64,000 bases of DNA, taken from the NCBI RefSeq assembly GCF_021391535.1, contig NZ_CP090066.1:2679501-2743500 (forward strand), written 5' to 3'. Both the position numbers and the translations under genes were made by a program. Origin of the DNA: Aurantimonas sp. HBX-1 (GTDB lineage Bacteria; Pseudomonadota; Alphaproteobacteria; Rhizobiales; Rhizobiaceae). This document shows positions 1 to 10,829 of the stretch, piece after piece. Numbering within the stretch: the first letter of the stretch is position 1; every line of letters starts with the position of its first letter. The notes beneath the pieces were generated by a model that did not search any database, was not told where the DNA came from, and saw only the letters and a program-made list of their open reading frames with translations.

Positions 1-159
1 GAAGAACGAGCGGAAGAACACGATCTCGCCGGCCGGGATCGCCTCGCCGCCCGACTTGATCGCCGTCTGCATGCCGACGAAGATCACCACCGAAATGCAT
101 TTCAGCAAGATGCCGAGCATCGGGCGGGAGACCCGCCCGTCCTGCGTCGCACTCTTCAT
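1..159 (-). CDS. DMT (EamA-type) transporter, N-terminal fragment cut by window edge
   Basis: Only the first 53 residues are present; the gene runs off the left edge. The visible part has a short polar start, a first hydrophobic segment (about residues 15-30, GILLKCISVVIFVG) and then MQTAIKSGG and IPAGEIVFFRS. The last motif is typical of EamA/DMT family inner-membrane exporters at the start of the second helix. A G-rich Shine-Dalgarno-like stretch precedes the ATG. It lies 61 bp downstream of the molybdenum hydroxylase gene in the same direction and could be co-transcribed. The substrate cannot be told. Confidence 0.7.
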   Translation of the reverse strand, partial: MKSATQDGRVSRPMLGILLKCISVVIFVGMQTAIKSGGEAIPAGEIVFFRSFF

Positions 160-220
160 GCCCTGCCATCCCCCTCGCGGCGGCCGATGCCGCCGGGCCG
201 CGCGATCCCCGCGCCGGCCG

Positions 221-2500
221 TCAGCGCGCTGCCTGCAGCGCCTCCCAGACCCTGAGCGGCGTCGCCGGCATGTCGATATGCGCGACCCCCGCCGGCCGCA
301 GCGCATCGGCGACGGCGTTCATCACCGCCGGCGCCGCGCCGATCGTGCCGGCCTCGCCGGCGCCCTTGATGCCCAGCGCATTGGTGGTCGAGGGAACGTT
401 GCGGGTGCGGAAGTCGAAATTCGGCAGGTCCTCCGCCCGCGGCATGGCGTAGTCCATGAAGCTTGCGGTGACCAGCTGTCCCTCGCCGTCATAGACGGCG
501 TTCTCGATCAGCGCCTGGCCGATGCCCTGCGCGACGCCGCCATGGATCTGGCCGGCGAGCAGGACCGGGTTCACCGTCACGCCGAAATCGTCGACGATCG
601 TGTAGGCGACGATGTGCGTCGCGCCGGTCTCCGGGTCGATCTCGACCTCGCAGACATGCGTGCCGTTGGGATAGGTCGCCTCCTCCTGCTTGAACTCGCC
701 GGTGGCCTTGCGGTCGGCGTCGCTCCTGGCGGCGGCCGCCAGCGCCGCGAAGTCGATCGAGCGGTCGGTGCCGACGATGCGGGCGGTGCCCGCGTCGAGC
801 TCGATGTCGGCCACCGCGGCTTCCAGCTCGTCGGCGGCGAGCTTCTTCAGCTTGTCGGCCAGCGCCTGGCTCGCCCGGCGAACCGAGACCGCGCCCAGCG
901 GGATCGAGCGCGAGCCGCCGGTGCCGCCGCCGGTCGGCGTCTCGTCGGTGTCGCCCTGGCGCACGTCGATCATGGCGTAGTCGAGCTTCAGCTCCTCGGC
1001 GACGAACTGCGCATAGGCGGTCGCGTGGCCCTGGCCGTTCGACTGGGTGCCGATCTTCAGCTCGACCCGGCCTTCCGGCGTCAGCTCGACATAGGCCGGC
1101 TCGGAGCCCGGAAATGCGCAGGCCTCGACATAGGCGGCCAGCCCGATGCCGCGCAGCCTGCCGGCTGCCTTGGCAGCGGCGCGCCGGGTCTCGAAATCCG
1201 CCCAGCCGGCGCGGCGCAGCGCCTCCTCCAGATGGCCGGTAAAGTCGCCGGTGTCGTAGAGCCGGCCGAACGCCGTGCGATAGGGCAGCTGGTCGCCGCG
1301 GATGAAGTTGCGGCGGCGCAGCTCCACCCGGTCGATGCCGAGATCGAGGGCGCACTGGTCGACCAGCCGCTCGATCAGATAGGCCGCCTCGGGCCTGCCG
1401 GCGCCGCGATAGGCGTCCACCGGCACGGTGTTGGTGTAGTAGATGCGGCAATCGACGTCGATCGCCGGGATGTCGTAGAGGCCGGTCGCCATTGACATGC
1501 CGAACCACGGGATCATCGGCCCGTATTGCGAGGCGTAGGCGCCGAGATTGGCGGCGAGGTCGATCGACAGGCCGGTGAAGCGGCCGTCCGCATCCATCGC
1601 CATCTTGCCGGTGACGACGTTGTCGCGGCCATGCGTGTCGCTGACGAAATGGTCGGTGCGGTCGGCGGTCCACTTGACCGGCCGGCCGAGGCGGCGCGCC
1701 GCGACCAGCACCAGCGCATGCTCGCGATAGACGAAGGCCTTGGTGCCGAAGCCGCCGCCGACGTCGCGGGTGAGGACGCGCAGCTCGTCATTGCCGATCT
1801 TCAGCACCTTGCCGGCGATGATGTTGCGCATGCCGTGCACGCCCTGGCTGCCGGTCGTCAGCGTGTAGCGCGGCTCGGCATACTCGCCGATCGCCGAACG
1901 CGTCTCCATGTAGTTGCAGACGAGACGGTTCTGCACCAGCGTGATCTCGCTGACATGCGCGGCGGCGGCGAAGGCGGCCTCAGCCGCCGCCTTGTCGCCC
2001 TCGTGGAGGCGAGTGGCGAGGTGGCCGTCGGAGTCCTGGGCCGCGCCCTCGGCGCCGGCGATGTCGGCGACGGCCGGCAGCGGCTCGTAGTCGACCTCGA
2101 CCAGCTCGGCGGCGTCGCGGGCCTCGGTGGCGCTGTCGGCGACGACGAAGGCGACCGCGTCGCCGACATGGCGGACGACGTCGCGGCACAGCACCGGCGC
2201 GTTGCGCGGCTCGAAGGGCGCCCCGTCGGCGGGCTTGATCGGCGCCATGCAGGGGATGTCGCCGAGTTCGGCGACGTCCTCGTGGGTCAGGATCAGCCGC
2301 ACGCCGGGGGCCGCGCGGGCGGCCTCCAGATCGGCAATGCGGAACTTGGCATGGGCATGCGGTGAGCGCACGACGACGGCGTGCAGCAGCCCTTCGCGCG
2401 TCTCGTCGTCGGTGTAGTGGCCGGCGCCGCGGATGAAGGCGTCGTCTTCCTTGCGCAGCACGGAGGCGCCGAGGCCGAATTTGGGAGTCATGACGTTCAT
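221..2500 (-). CDS. Xanthine dehydrogenase/CO dehydrogenase family molybdopterin-binding large subunit (CoxL-like, form II)
   Basis: This 759-residue protein belongs to the molybdenum hydroxylase large subunits. It opens with GLGASVLRKEDDAFIRG, typical of the family, then carries the aldehyde-oxidase a/b hammerhead region and the molybdopterin domains. GGGFGTK is the family FGGGFG motif. AYRGAGRPE is the form II signature; true CO dehydrogenases have AYXCSFR, so CO oxidation is unlikely. GAGEAG near the C-terminus carries the catalytic Glu. The start at 2500 (MNVM) was chosen because GAGGAAG precedes it; the frame is open 27 codons further. Partner FAD and iron-sulfur subunits are not next to it: pepN is divergent upstream and a transporter follows. 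The substrate is unknown. Confidence 0.88.
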   Translation of the reverse strand: MNVMTPKFGLGASVLRKEDDAFIRGAGHYTDDETREGLLHAVVVRSPHAHAKFRIADLEAARAAPGVRLILTHEDVAELGDIPCMAPIKPADGAPFEPRNAPVLCRDVVRHVGDAVAFVVADSATEARDAAELVEVDYEPLPAVADIAGAEGAAQDSDGHLATRLHEGDKAAAEAAFAAAAHVSEITLVQNRLVCNYMETRSAIGEYAEPRYTLTTGSQGVHGMRNIIAGKVLKIGNDELRVLTRDVGGGFGTKAFVYREHALVLVAARRLGRPVKWTADRTDHFVSDTHGRDNVVTGKMAMDADGRFTGLSIDLAANLGAYASQYGPMIPWFGMSMATGLYDIPAIDVDCRIYYTNTVPVDAYRGAGRPEAAYLIERLVDQCALDLGIDRVELRRRNFIRGDQLPYRTAFGRLYDTGDFTGHLEEALRRAGWADFETRRAAAKAAGRLRGIGLAAYVEACAFPGSEPAYVELTPEGRVELKIGTQSNGQGHATAYAQFVAEELKLDYAMIDVRQGDTDETPTGGGTGGSRSIPLGAVSVRRASQALADKLKKLAADELEAAVADIELDAGTARIVGTDRSIDFAALAAAARSDADRKATGEFKQEEATYPNGTHVCEVEIDPETGATHIVAYTIVDDFGVTVNPVLLAGQIHGGVAQGIGQALIENAVYDGEGQLVTASFMDYAMPRAEDLPNFDFRTRNVPSTTNALGIKGAGEAGTIGAAPAVMNAVADALRPAGVAHIDMPATPLRVWEALQAAR

Positions 2501-2695
2501 GCCGAAGCTTCCTCGCACGCGGGTCCGCAGCGGCGCGCCGGGAACGGTATCGTCGTCCCGGATTCTGGCCGCTCGTCCCATCTATTGCGCCAGCGCGCCG
2601 GCGTCGAGGGCGGCGGTGGCACGGCGGCGACGCGAAACGGTTGGCATTCGGCGCGGGCAGGATTAACTCCGGGGTGACCAGAGAGGATATCCCGC

Positions 2696-5341
2696 ATGCT
2701 GCGCACCGATGACGGCCCGACGATCAAGCTCGAGGACTACCGCCCGACCGACTTCGTCCTGCATTCCGTGGCGATGACGATCCGGCTGTTCGAGGGAAGC
2801 GCCGAGATCGACACGCAGCTGGTGCTGGAGCGCCGCGAGGGGGCGGCCGCCGACGCGCCGCTGGTGCTTGACGGCGACGAGCTGACGCTCGTCGGGGTTT
2901 CGCTCGACGGCGCGGCGCTGGCGCCCGAGGCCTTCACCGCTACGCCGCAGCGCCTGGAGATCGCCGCCCCGCCCGCCGCCGGCCGCTTCATGCTCGACGT
3001 CGGAACGCGCATCGTGCCGGAGGAGAACACCAAGCTGATGGGGCTCTATCGCTCCAACGGCGTCTGGTGCACCCAGTGCGAGGCCGAGGGCTTCCGCCGC
3101 ATCACCTATTTCCTCGACCGGCCGGACGTGCTGGCGCCCTACCGCGTCCGCATCGAGGCCGACCGCGCCGCAGCGCCCGTGCTCCTGTCCAACGGCAACC
3201 CGGCCGGGCACGGCGACCTGCCGGACGGAAGGCACTTCGCCGTGTGGGACGACCCGTTCAACAAGCCGTCCTATCTCTTCGCCGTCGTCGCCGGCGACCT
3301 CGACTCGATCCACGAGGACTTCCGGACCGCCAGCGGCAAGCCGGTCCAACTCGGCATCTACACCGAGAAGGGGCGCGTCGGGCAGGCCGGCTACGCCATG
3401 GACGCGCTGAAGCGCTCGATGTGGTGGGACGAGCGGCGCTTCGGCCGCGAATACGATCTCGACGTGTTCAACATCGTGGCGATCCCCGACTTCAACATGG
3501 GCGCCATGGAGAACAAGGGCCTCAACGTCTTCAACCACAAATACGTGCTGCTCGACCCCGACACCGCCACCGACGCCGACTATGCCGGCGTCGAGACGGT
3601 CATCGCGCATGAATATTTCCATAACTGGACCGGCAACCGCATCACCTGCCGCGACTGGTTCCAGCTCTGCCTGAAGGAAGGCCTGACGGTCTATCGCGAC
3701 CAGGAGTTCTCGGCGGACGAGCGCTCCGCCGCGGTGCAGCGGATCAATTCCGTGCGGCGGCTCAAGGCGCACCAGTTCCCCGAGGACCAGGGCCCGCTGC
3801 AGCATCCGGTGCGGCCGCGCGAATACCGCGAGATCAACAACTTCTACACCGCCACCGTCTACGACAAGGGCGCCGAGCTGGTGCGGATGGTCGCGACCAT
3901 CCTCGGCCGCGACGGCTTCCGCAAGGGCATGGATCTCTATTTCGAGCGCCATGACGGCGATGCCGCGACGATCGAGGACTTCATCGCCTGCTTCGAGGAC
4001 GCCACCGGCGCCGACCTGACGCAGTTTGCCCTGTGGTATTCGCAGGCCGGCACGCCCTCGCTGGCGGTCAGCGAGGACTGGGACGCGGCCAGCGGCACGC
4101 TGACGGTCGGGCTGAAGCAGGCGCTCGAGGTCGGCGCTTCCGGCACCGGCGGCGCGCCCTTCCACATTCCCGTGCGCTTCGGCCTCGTCGGCGCCAATGG
4201 CGAGGACAAGGCGTTCACGGCCGCCCATGGCGCGGAGATCGACGGCGATGTCATCCACCTCACCGCCGAGGCGGAGACCGTGGTCTTCGAGAATGTCGGC
4301 GAACGGCCGTATCTCTCGGTGCTGCGCGACTTCTCGGCGCCGGTGACGCTGCATCACGAGCAGCCCCTGGCCGACCGGCTGGCGCTCGCCCGGCTCGACC
4401 CCAACCTCTTCAACCGCTGGCGGATCCTCAACGACCTCGTCGCCGACGCGCTGGTCGCCGCCAGCCGCAACGGGCAGGCCGCGGCGCAGCCGCTGCCGCC
4501 GGAGATCGTCGACGCGATCCTCGGCTCGGCCGGCGACGAGGGCATCGAGGCGGCCTACCGCGCCCAGGCCCTCACCCTGCCCAGCGAGGCCGAGATCGCC
4601 CGGATGCTCGCCGAGAACGTCGACCCCGACGCGATCCATGCCGCGGTCGAGGCGGCGCGGCGGCTGATCGGCGAGCGCGGTCGCGCGCTGTTCGAGCGCA
4701 TCCGCGCCGACGCCCGGCCGGCCGCGGATTTCTCGCCCGATGCCGACAGCGCCGGGCGCCGCTCGCTCGCCAACGTCGCGCTTGCCTATCTTGCGGCCGC
4801 CGACGGCGATCCGGCCCCGGCCGCATCACAGTACCGGGCGGCGCGCAACATGACCGACCGGCTCGCCGGCCTGGCGATCCTGGTGCACCGCTTCCCGGCG
4901 GAGGAAGCCTCGCAGGCGGCGCTCGCCGACTTCTACGCGCGCTTCGAGCACGACGAGCTGGTGGTCGACAAATGGTTCGCGCTGCAGGCGACCGTCCCGG
5001 ACAAGGCCGCGCTCGACATCGTCGCCGGTCTGCTCGGCCACCCGAAATTCACCCTGCGCAACCCGAACCGGGTCCGCGCCCTCGTCGGCACCTTCGCCGG
5101 CGGCAACCAGCTGGCCTTCCACCGGGCGGACGGCGCCGGCTATCGCTGGGTGGCCGAGCGGATCGCCGAACTCGACAAGCTCAACCCGCAAATCGCCGCA
5201 CGAATTGCGACAACATTTCGTTCGTGGCGCAGCTTCGAGGCGGGACGCCGCCATGCCGCACAGGAAACGCTGGAAAAACTTGCAGCGATTCCAGATCTTT
5301 CCAACGATACCAGGGATATCGTGGAAAGATCGTTGCGCTGA
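2696..5341 (+). CDS. pepN: Aminopeptidase N (M1 family zinc metallopeptidase)
   Basis: The protein has 881 residues, the usual length of bacterial PepN, which removes N-terminal amino acids from peptides in the cytoplasm. The substrate-recognition motif GAMEN is at about residue 269. The zinc site HEYFH begins at about H305, and the third ligand Glu lies 18 residues beyond the second His, in LKEGL. The N-terminal beta domain and C-terminal helical domain are full length. The start has AGAGGA nine bases upstream. The gene is divergent from the molybdenum hydroxylase. A long stem-loop covers its last codons (separate entry). Confidence 0.96.
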   Translation: MLRTDDGPTIKLEDYRPTDFVLHSVAMTIRLFEGSAEIDTQLVLERREGAAADAPLVLDGDELTLVGVSLDGAALAPEAFTATPQRLEIAAPPAAGRFMLDVGTRIVPEENTKLMGLYRSNGVWCTQCEAEGFRRITYFLDRPDVLAPYRVRIEADRAAAPVLLSNGNPAGHGDLPDGRHFAVWDDPFNKPSYLFAVVAGDLDSIHEDFRTASGKPVQLGIYTEKGRVGQAGYAMDALKRSMWWDERRFGREYDLDVFNIVAIPDFNMGAMENKGLNVFNHKYVLLDPDTATDADYAGVETVIAHEYFHNWTGNRITCRDWFQLCLKEGLTVYRDQEFSADERSAAVQRINSVRRLKAHQFPEDQGPLQHPVRPREYREINNFYTATVYDKGAELVRMVATILGRDGFRKGMDLYFERHDGDAATIEDFIACFEDATGADLTQFALWYSQAGTPSLAVSEDWDAASGTLTVGLKQALEVGASGTGGAPFHIPVRFGLVGANGEDKAFTAAHGAEIDGDVIHLTAEAETVVFENVGERPYLSVLRDFSAPVTLHHEQPLADRLALARLDPNLFNRWRILNDLVADALVAASRNGQAAAQPLPPEIVDAILGSAGDEGIEAAYRAQALTLPSEAEIARMLAENVDPDAIHAAVEAARRLIGERGRALFERIRADARPAADFSPDADSAGRRSLANVALAYLAAADGDPAPAASQYRAARNMTDRLAGLAILVHRFPAEEASQAALADFYARFEHDELVVDKWFALQATVPDKAALDIVAGLLGHPKFTLRNPNRVRALVGTFAGGNQLAFHRADGAGYRWVAERIAELDKLNPQIAARIATTFRSWRSFEAGRRHAAQETLEKLAAIPDLSNDTRDIVERSLR
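5294..5331 (+). other. 15-bp stem-loop in the last codons of pepN
   Basis: The left arm (5294-5309) starts GATCTTTCC and ends ACGATA; the right arm (5317-5331) starts TATCGT and ends GGAAAGATC. They pair over 15 bp with a single bulged A and a 7-base loop. The structure ends eight bases before the pepN stop codon. No run of T follows, so it is not a standard intrinsic terminator. It may protect the 3' end of the pepN mRNA or reduce read-through into the kinase gene downstream. Confidence 0.5.
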
Positions 5342-5391
5342 GTTGCGATCACATTGATTTCTTAATTCCTCCTCATTCCGACTCTGGACAA

Positions 5392-5427
5392 GGTGATTCG
5401 GGTCTGATCAATTGGAGGTGATTCGGG
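5392..5427 (+). repeat. Two direct copies of GGTGATTCGGG, 25 bp apart
   Basis: GGTGATTCGGG occurs at 5392-5402 and again at 5417-5427, in the 132-bp gap between pepN and the sensor kinase. Each copy contains GATTC, a GANTC site of the type methylated by the alphaproteobacterial cell-cycle enzyme CcrM. The second copy is part of GGAGGTGAT, an unusually complete Shine-Dalgarno sequence in front of a short reading frame. The repeat could be a protein site or a by-product of local duplication. Confidence 0.5.
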
Positions 5428-5473
5428 ATGTGCGGCGTGCCGGATCAACGAATGCGGCTACGAGGGGTGAGAC

Positions 5474-7822
<2,349 letters not shown>

Positions 7823-7829
7823 CGCCGCC

Positions 7830-10829
7830 TCAGCGCTGGCGCATCGCCGCGCCCGCCGGCGCCGCTTCGCCGGCTTCCTCCTCGATCGGCAACAGCGTCT
7901 CGAAGGCCGACCGCGTCGCCGCCGCCTCGGCCGCCAGCTGCGGCTCGATCCCGTCCGCCGATTCCGCGCCGATGGTCCTCGCCAGCCGCTCGCGGAGGCC
8001 CGGCGGCAGGTCGGACACCGCGCCGACGCCGGAAGGCCCCAGCCGCAGCACCTGGATCACCGCGGTGAAGCAGCGCATCGTCCCCGGCAGGTCCGCCTCG
8101 ATCGGCGCCGGCGGGTCGCCGAGATCCGCCGCCGCCAGGACGTCCGCCGTCGGGTGCCCGACGAGGTCGAGCGGCGCGCGGCCGGTCAGCAGCGCCCATT
8201 GCGCCAGGAATTCGAGATCGATCAGCCCGCCCGGCCGCAGCTTGAGGTCGAGCGGGCCCTTCGGCGGCTTCTCCCGCTCCAGGCGGGCCCGCATCGTGGC
8301 GACGTCGCGGGCGGTCTCGGCCGGGTCGCGCGGCGCGGCAAGCAGCGCCCGCACCGTCGCAGCGACCTCGTCCCGCAGGCCGGGGTCGCCCGCCACGGTG
8401 CGCGAGCGGGTCAGCGCCATGCGCTCCCAGGTCCAGGCCTCGGCCTCCTGGTAGCGCCGGAACCGGTCGATATGGGTGGCGAGCGGGCCCATGTTGCCGG
8501 ACGGGCGCAGGCGGAAATCCACCTCGTAGAGCACGCCCTCGCGCATCGGCGCGGTCAGCGCCGCGATCAGCCGCTGCGTCAGCCGGGCGAAATACACCTT
8601 CGCCGGCAGCTTCTTCTCGCCGTCGGATTCTTCCGCATCAGGATCATGGTCGTAGAGCAGGATGAGGTCGACGTCCGAGCCCGCCGTCAGCTCGCGGCTG
8701 CCGAGCCGGCCCATGCCGAGCAGCGCGACGCGGGCGCCGGGCACGCGGCCGTGGCGCTCGGCGAAGGCGTCCGAGACCGCCGCCAGCGTCGCCTCGAGCA
8801 CGACGTCGGCGATGTTGGAGAAGGCCGGCCCCGCCTCGCCGACATCGACCACGCCGCTGAGCAGCCGCGCGCCGACCAGGAAGCGCTGCTCGGAGGCGAA
8901 GATCCGCAGCCGCGCCAGCACTTCCTCGTAGCCCTGCGCATCGGCGAGGAACGGCGCCAGCCGCTCGGCCATCAGCGCCCGGTCGGGCACCTCGTCGAAG
9001 AAGGCCGGGTCCAGCAGCGCGTCAAAGACGTGCGGCCGGGCCGCCATCGTCGCCGTCAGCATCGGTGACGACGTGATGATCAGCGCCAGGAGGTCGAGGA
9101 TGCGCGGGTTGGAGGCGATCAGCGAGAAGAACTGGATGCCCGCCGGCAGGCCGGCGAGGAACGTGTCGAAGGCGGCGATGGCCGCATCCGGGTCGCGCGC
9201 GTCGGCGAAGGCCTCGAGCAGCAGCGGCATGACCTTGGCCAGCCGCTCCCGCGCCGCCTCCGAGCGGGTCGCCCGGTAGCGGCCGTAATTCCAGGACCGC
9301 ACGATCCGCGCGATGTCGGCGGGCCGCGCATAGCCGAGCTCGGCCAGCCGCTTCAGGCTGTCCGGATCGTCGTCGGTGGACAGCAGCCGCTCGAAGCCGC
9401 CTTCCGGCACCGCCCCCCGGTCGCGGTTGCGCCCGTCGTTGAACAGGCGGGTGAAGTGCCGGTCGACCCGCCGCAGGCGCTCCAGCAGCGCCGTCGAGAA
9501 AGCCTCGCGATCGGGAAAACCGGCCAGCCGCGCGATGCGCTCGAGCCCGTCCGGATCCTCAGGCAGCGTATGGGTCTGCTCGTCGGCGACCATCTGGATG
9601 CAGTGCTCGATCCGGCGCAGGAACCAGTAGTCGTCCTTGAGCTCGCGCTCGGTGTCCGCCGCGATCCAGCCGCCGCCGGTGAGTGCCGCCAGCGCCTTGT
9701 CGGTGCGCCGCTGCCGCAGGCCGGGGGACCGGCCGCCGGCAATCAGCTGCTGCGCCTGGACGAAGAACTCCACCTCGCGGATGCCGCCGCGCCCCAGCTT
9801 GACGTTGTGGCCGGCGACGGCGATCTCGTCGAAGCCGCGATGCTCGTCGATGCGCGACTTCATCGCCTGGATGTCGGCGATCGCCGCGAAGTCCAGATAG
9901 CGCCGCCACACGAAGGGCGTCAGCTCCTGCAGGAACGCCTCGCCCGCCGCCCGGTCGCCCGCGACCGGCCGCGCCTTGATCATCGCGGCGCGCTCCCAGT
10001 TGCGCCCGCTACCCTCGTAATAGGTCATCGCCGCGTCGGTGGAGATCGCCAGCGGCATGGCACCGGGGTCCGGCCGCAGGCGCAGATCGGTGCGGAAGAC
10101 GTAGCCGTCGGCGGTGCGCTCGCCGATCATCCGCACCAGCCGGCGCACCAGCCGCGAGAACACGTCCACCTGCTCGCCCGCATCGGTGCAGATGCCGGCG
10201 TCGGCGTCGAAGAACACGATCAGGTCGACGTCGCTGGAATAGTTGAGCTCGCCGGCTCCCAGCTTGCCCATGCCGAGCACGAAGATGCCGCAGCCGTGCT
10301 CCGGGTCGTCCGGATGCGGCAGTTGCAGCTTGCCGGCGCGATGCGCGTCGGCAAGGCAAAAGCGCATGGCGGCGTCGATCGCCGCTTCCGCCAGGGCCGA
10401 GAGGTCGGCGGTGGTCTCGGCGACCGACGCCGCCCCGAACAGGTCGCGCAGCGCGATCAGCAGGCTGGCCTCGCGCTTGATGCGGCGCAGTTCGCGCATC
10501 ATCGCGGATTCGCCGAGATCGGCGCCGGCAAGGCCGGCGGCTTCCGCGATCAGCGCGTCGATCCGGGCCCGCGGCTCATGGTCGAAGAGCCCGTCCAGCC
10601 ATTCCGGATGCTGCAGCATCTCGGCGTTGAGGTGGGTGGAGAGGTCGAGGATCGCGGCGAGCGCGTCGACCTGCTTGCCGCCGCCGGCCAGGAACGCCTC
10701 CAGCCGCGGCAGTTCCCTCGCCGCCGCCGCCTTGCGCAGGTCGGCGAGCCAGGCCGCGGCCTTGTCGGGGTCGAGCGGGAGCGGGCGGATGTCTCCGCCG
10801 ATCCCGAGGCAGGGTCGGTCATCCGCCAT
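7830..10829 (-). CDS. glnE: Bifunctional glutamine synthetase adenylyltransferase/deadenylase
   Basis: GlnE adds AMP to glutamine synthetase or removes it, under control of PII proteins, so it tunes ammonia assimilation. The protein (999 residues with the start used) has the expected duplication: two nucleotidyltransferase modules with GMGKLGAGELNYSSDVDL in the N-terminal half and GMGRLGSRELTAGSDVDL in the C-terminal half, each carrying the metal-binding SDVDL, plus helical GlnD-type domains. I chose the ATG at 10829 because GGAAGGA lies just upstream; the frame is open further (10850, 10898) but deeper inside the kinase gene. It overlaps the end of that kinase by 11 bp, so translation is probably coupled. 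Confidence 0.95.
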   Translation of the reverse strand: MADDRPCLGIGGDIRPLPLDPDKAAAWLADLRKAAAARELPRLEAFLAGGGKQVDALAAILDLSTHLNAEMLQHPEWLDGLFDHEPRARIDALIAEAAGLAGADLGESAMMRELRRIKREASLLIALRDLFGAASVAETTADLSALAEAAIDAAMRFCLADAHRAGKLQLPHPDDPEHGCGIFVLGMGKLGAGELNYSSDVDLIVFFDADAGICTDAGEQVDVFSRLVRRLVRMIGERTADGYVFRTDLRLRPDPGAMPLAISTDAAMTYYEGSGRNWERAAMIKARPVAGDRAAGEAFLQELTPFVWRRYLDFAAIADIQAMKSRIDEHRGFDEIAVAGHNVKLGRGGIREVEFFVQAQQLIAGGRSPGLRQRRTDKALAALTGGGWIAADTERELKDDYWFLRRIEHCIQMVADEQTHTLPEDPDGLERIARLAGFPDREAFSTALLERLRRVDRHFTRLFNDGRNRDRGAVPEGGFERLLSTDDDPDSLKRLAELGYARPADIARIVRSWNYGRYRATRSEAARERLAKVMPLLLEAFADARDPDAAIAAFDTFLAGLPAGIQFFSLIASNPRILDLLALIITSSPMLTATMAARPHVFDALLDPAFFDEVPDRALMAERLAPFLADAQGYEEVLARLRIFASEQRFLVGARLLSGVVDVGEAGPAFSNIADVVLEATLAAVSDAFAERHGRVPGARVALLGMGRLGSRELTAGSDVDLILLYDHDPDAEESDGEKKLPAKVYFARLTQRLIAALTAPMREGVLYEVDFRLRPSGNMGPLATHIDRFRRYQEAEAWTWERMALTRSRTVAGDPGLRDEVAATVRALLAAPRDPAETARDVATMRARLEREKPPKGPLDLKLRPGGLIDLEFLAQWALLTGRAPLDLVGHPTADVLAAADLGDPPAPIEADLPGTMRCFTAVIQVLRLGPSGVGAVSDLPPGLRERLARTIGAESADGIEPQLAAEAAATRSAFETLLPIEEEAGEAAPAGAAMRQR

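Noticed and set aside
221..2500. Aerobic CO dehydrogenase large subunit
   Set aside because: The active-site signature is AYRGAGR (form II), not the AYXCSFR of true CO dehydrogenases, and no CoxM/CoxS genes are adjacent.
2663..4639. Long minus-strand open frame inside pepN
   Set aside because: It is a shadow of pepN with no domain signal and no ribosome site. The same applies to the long frame opposite the sensor kinase (5489-7702).
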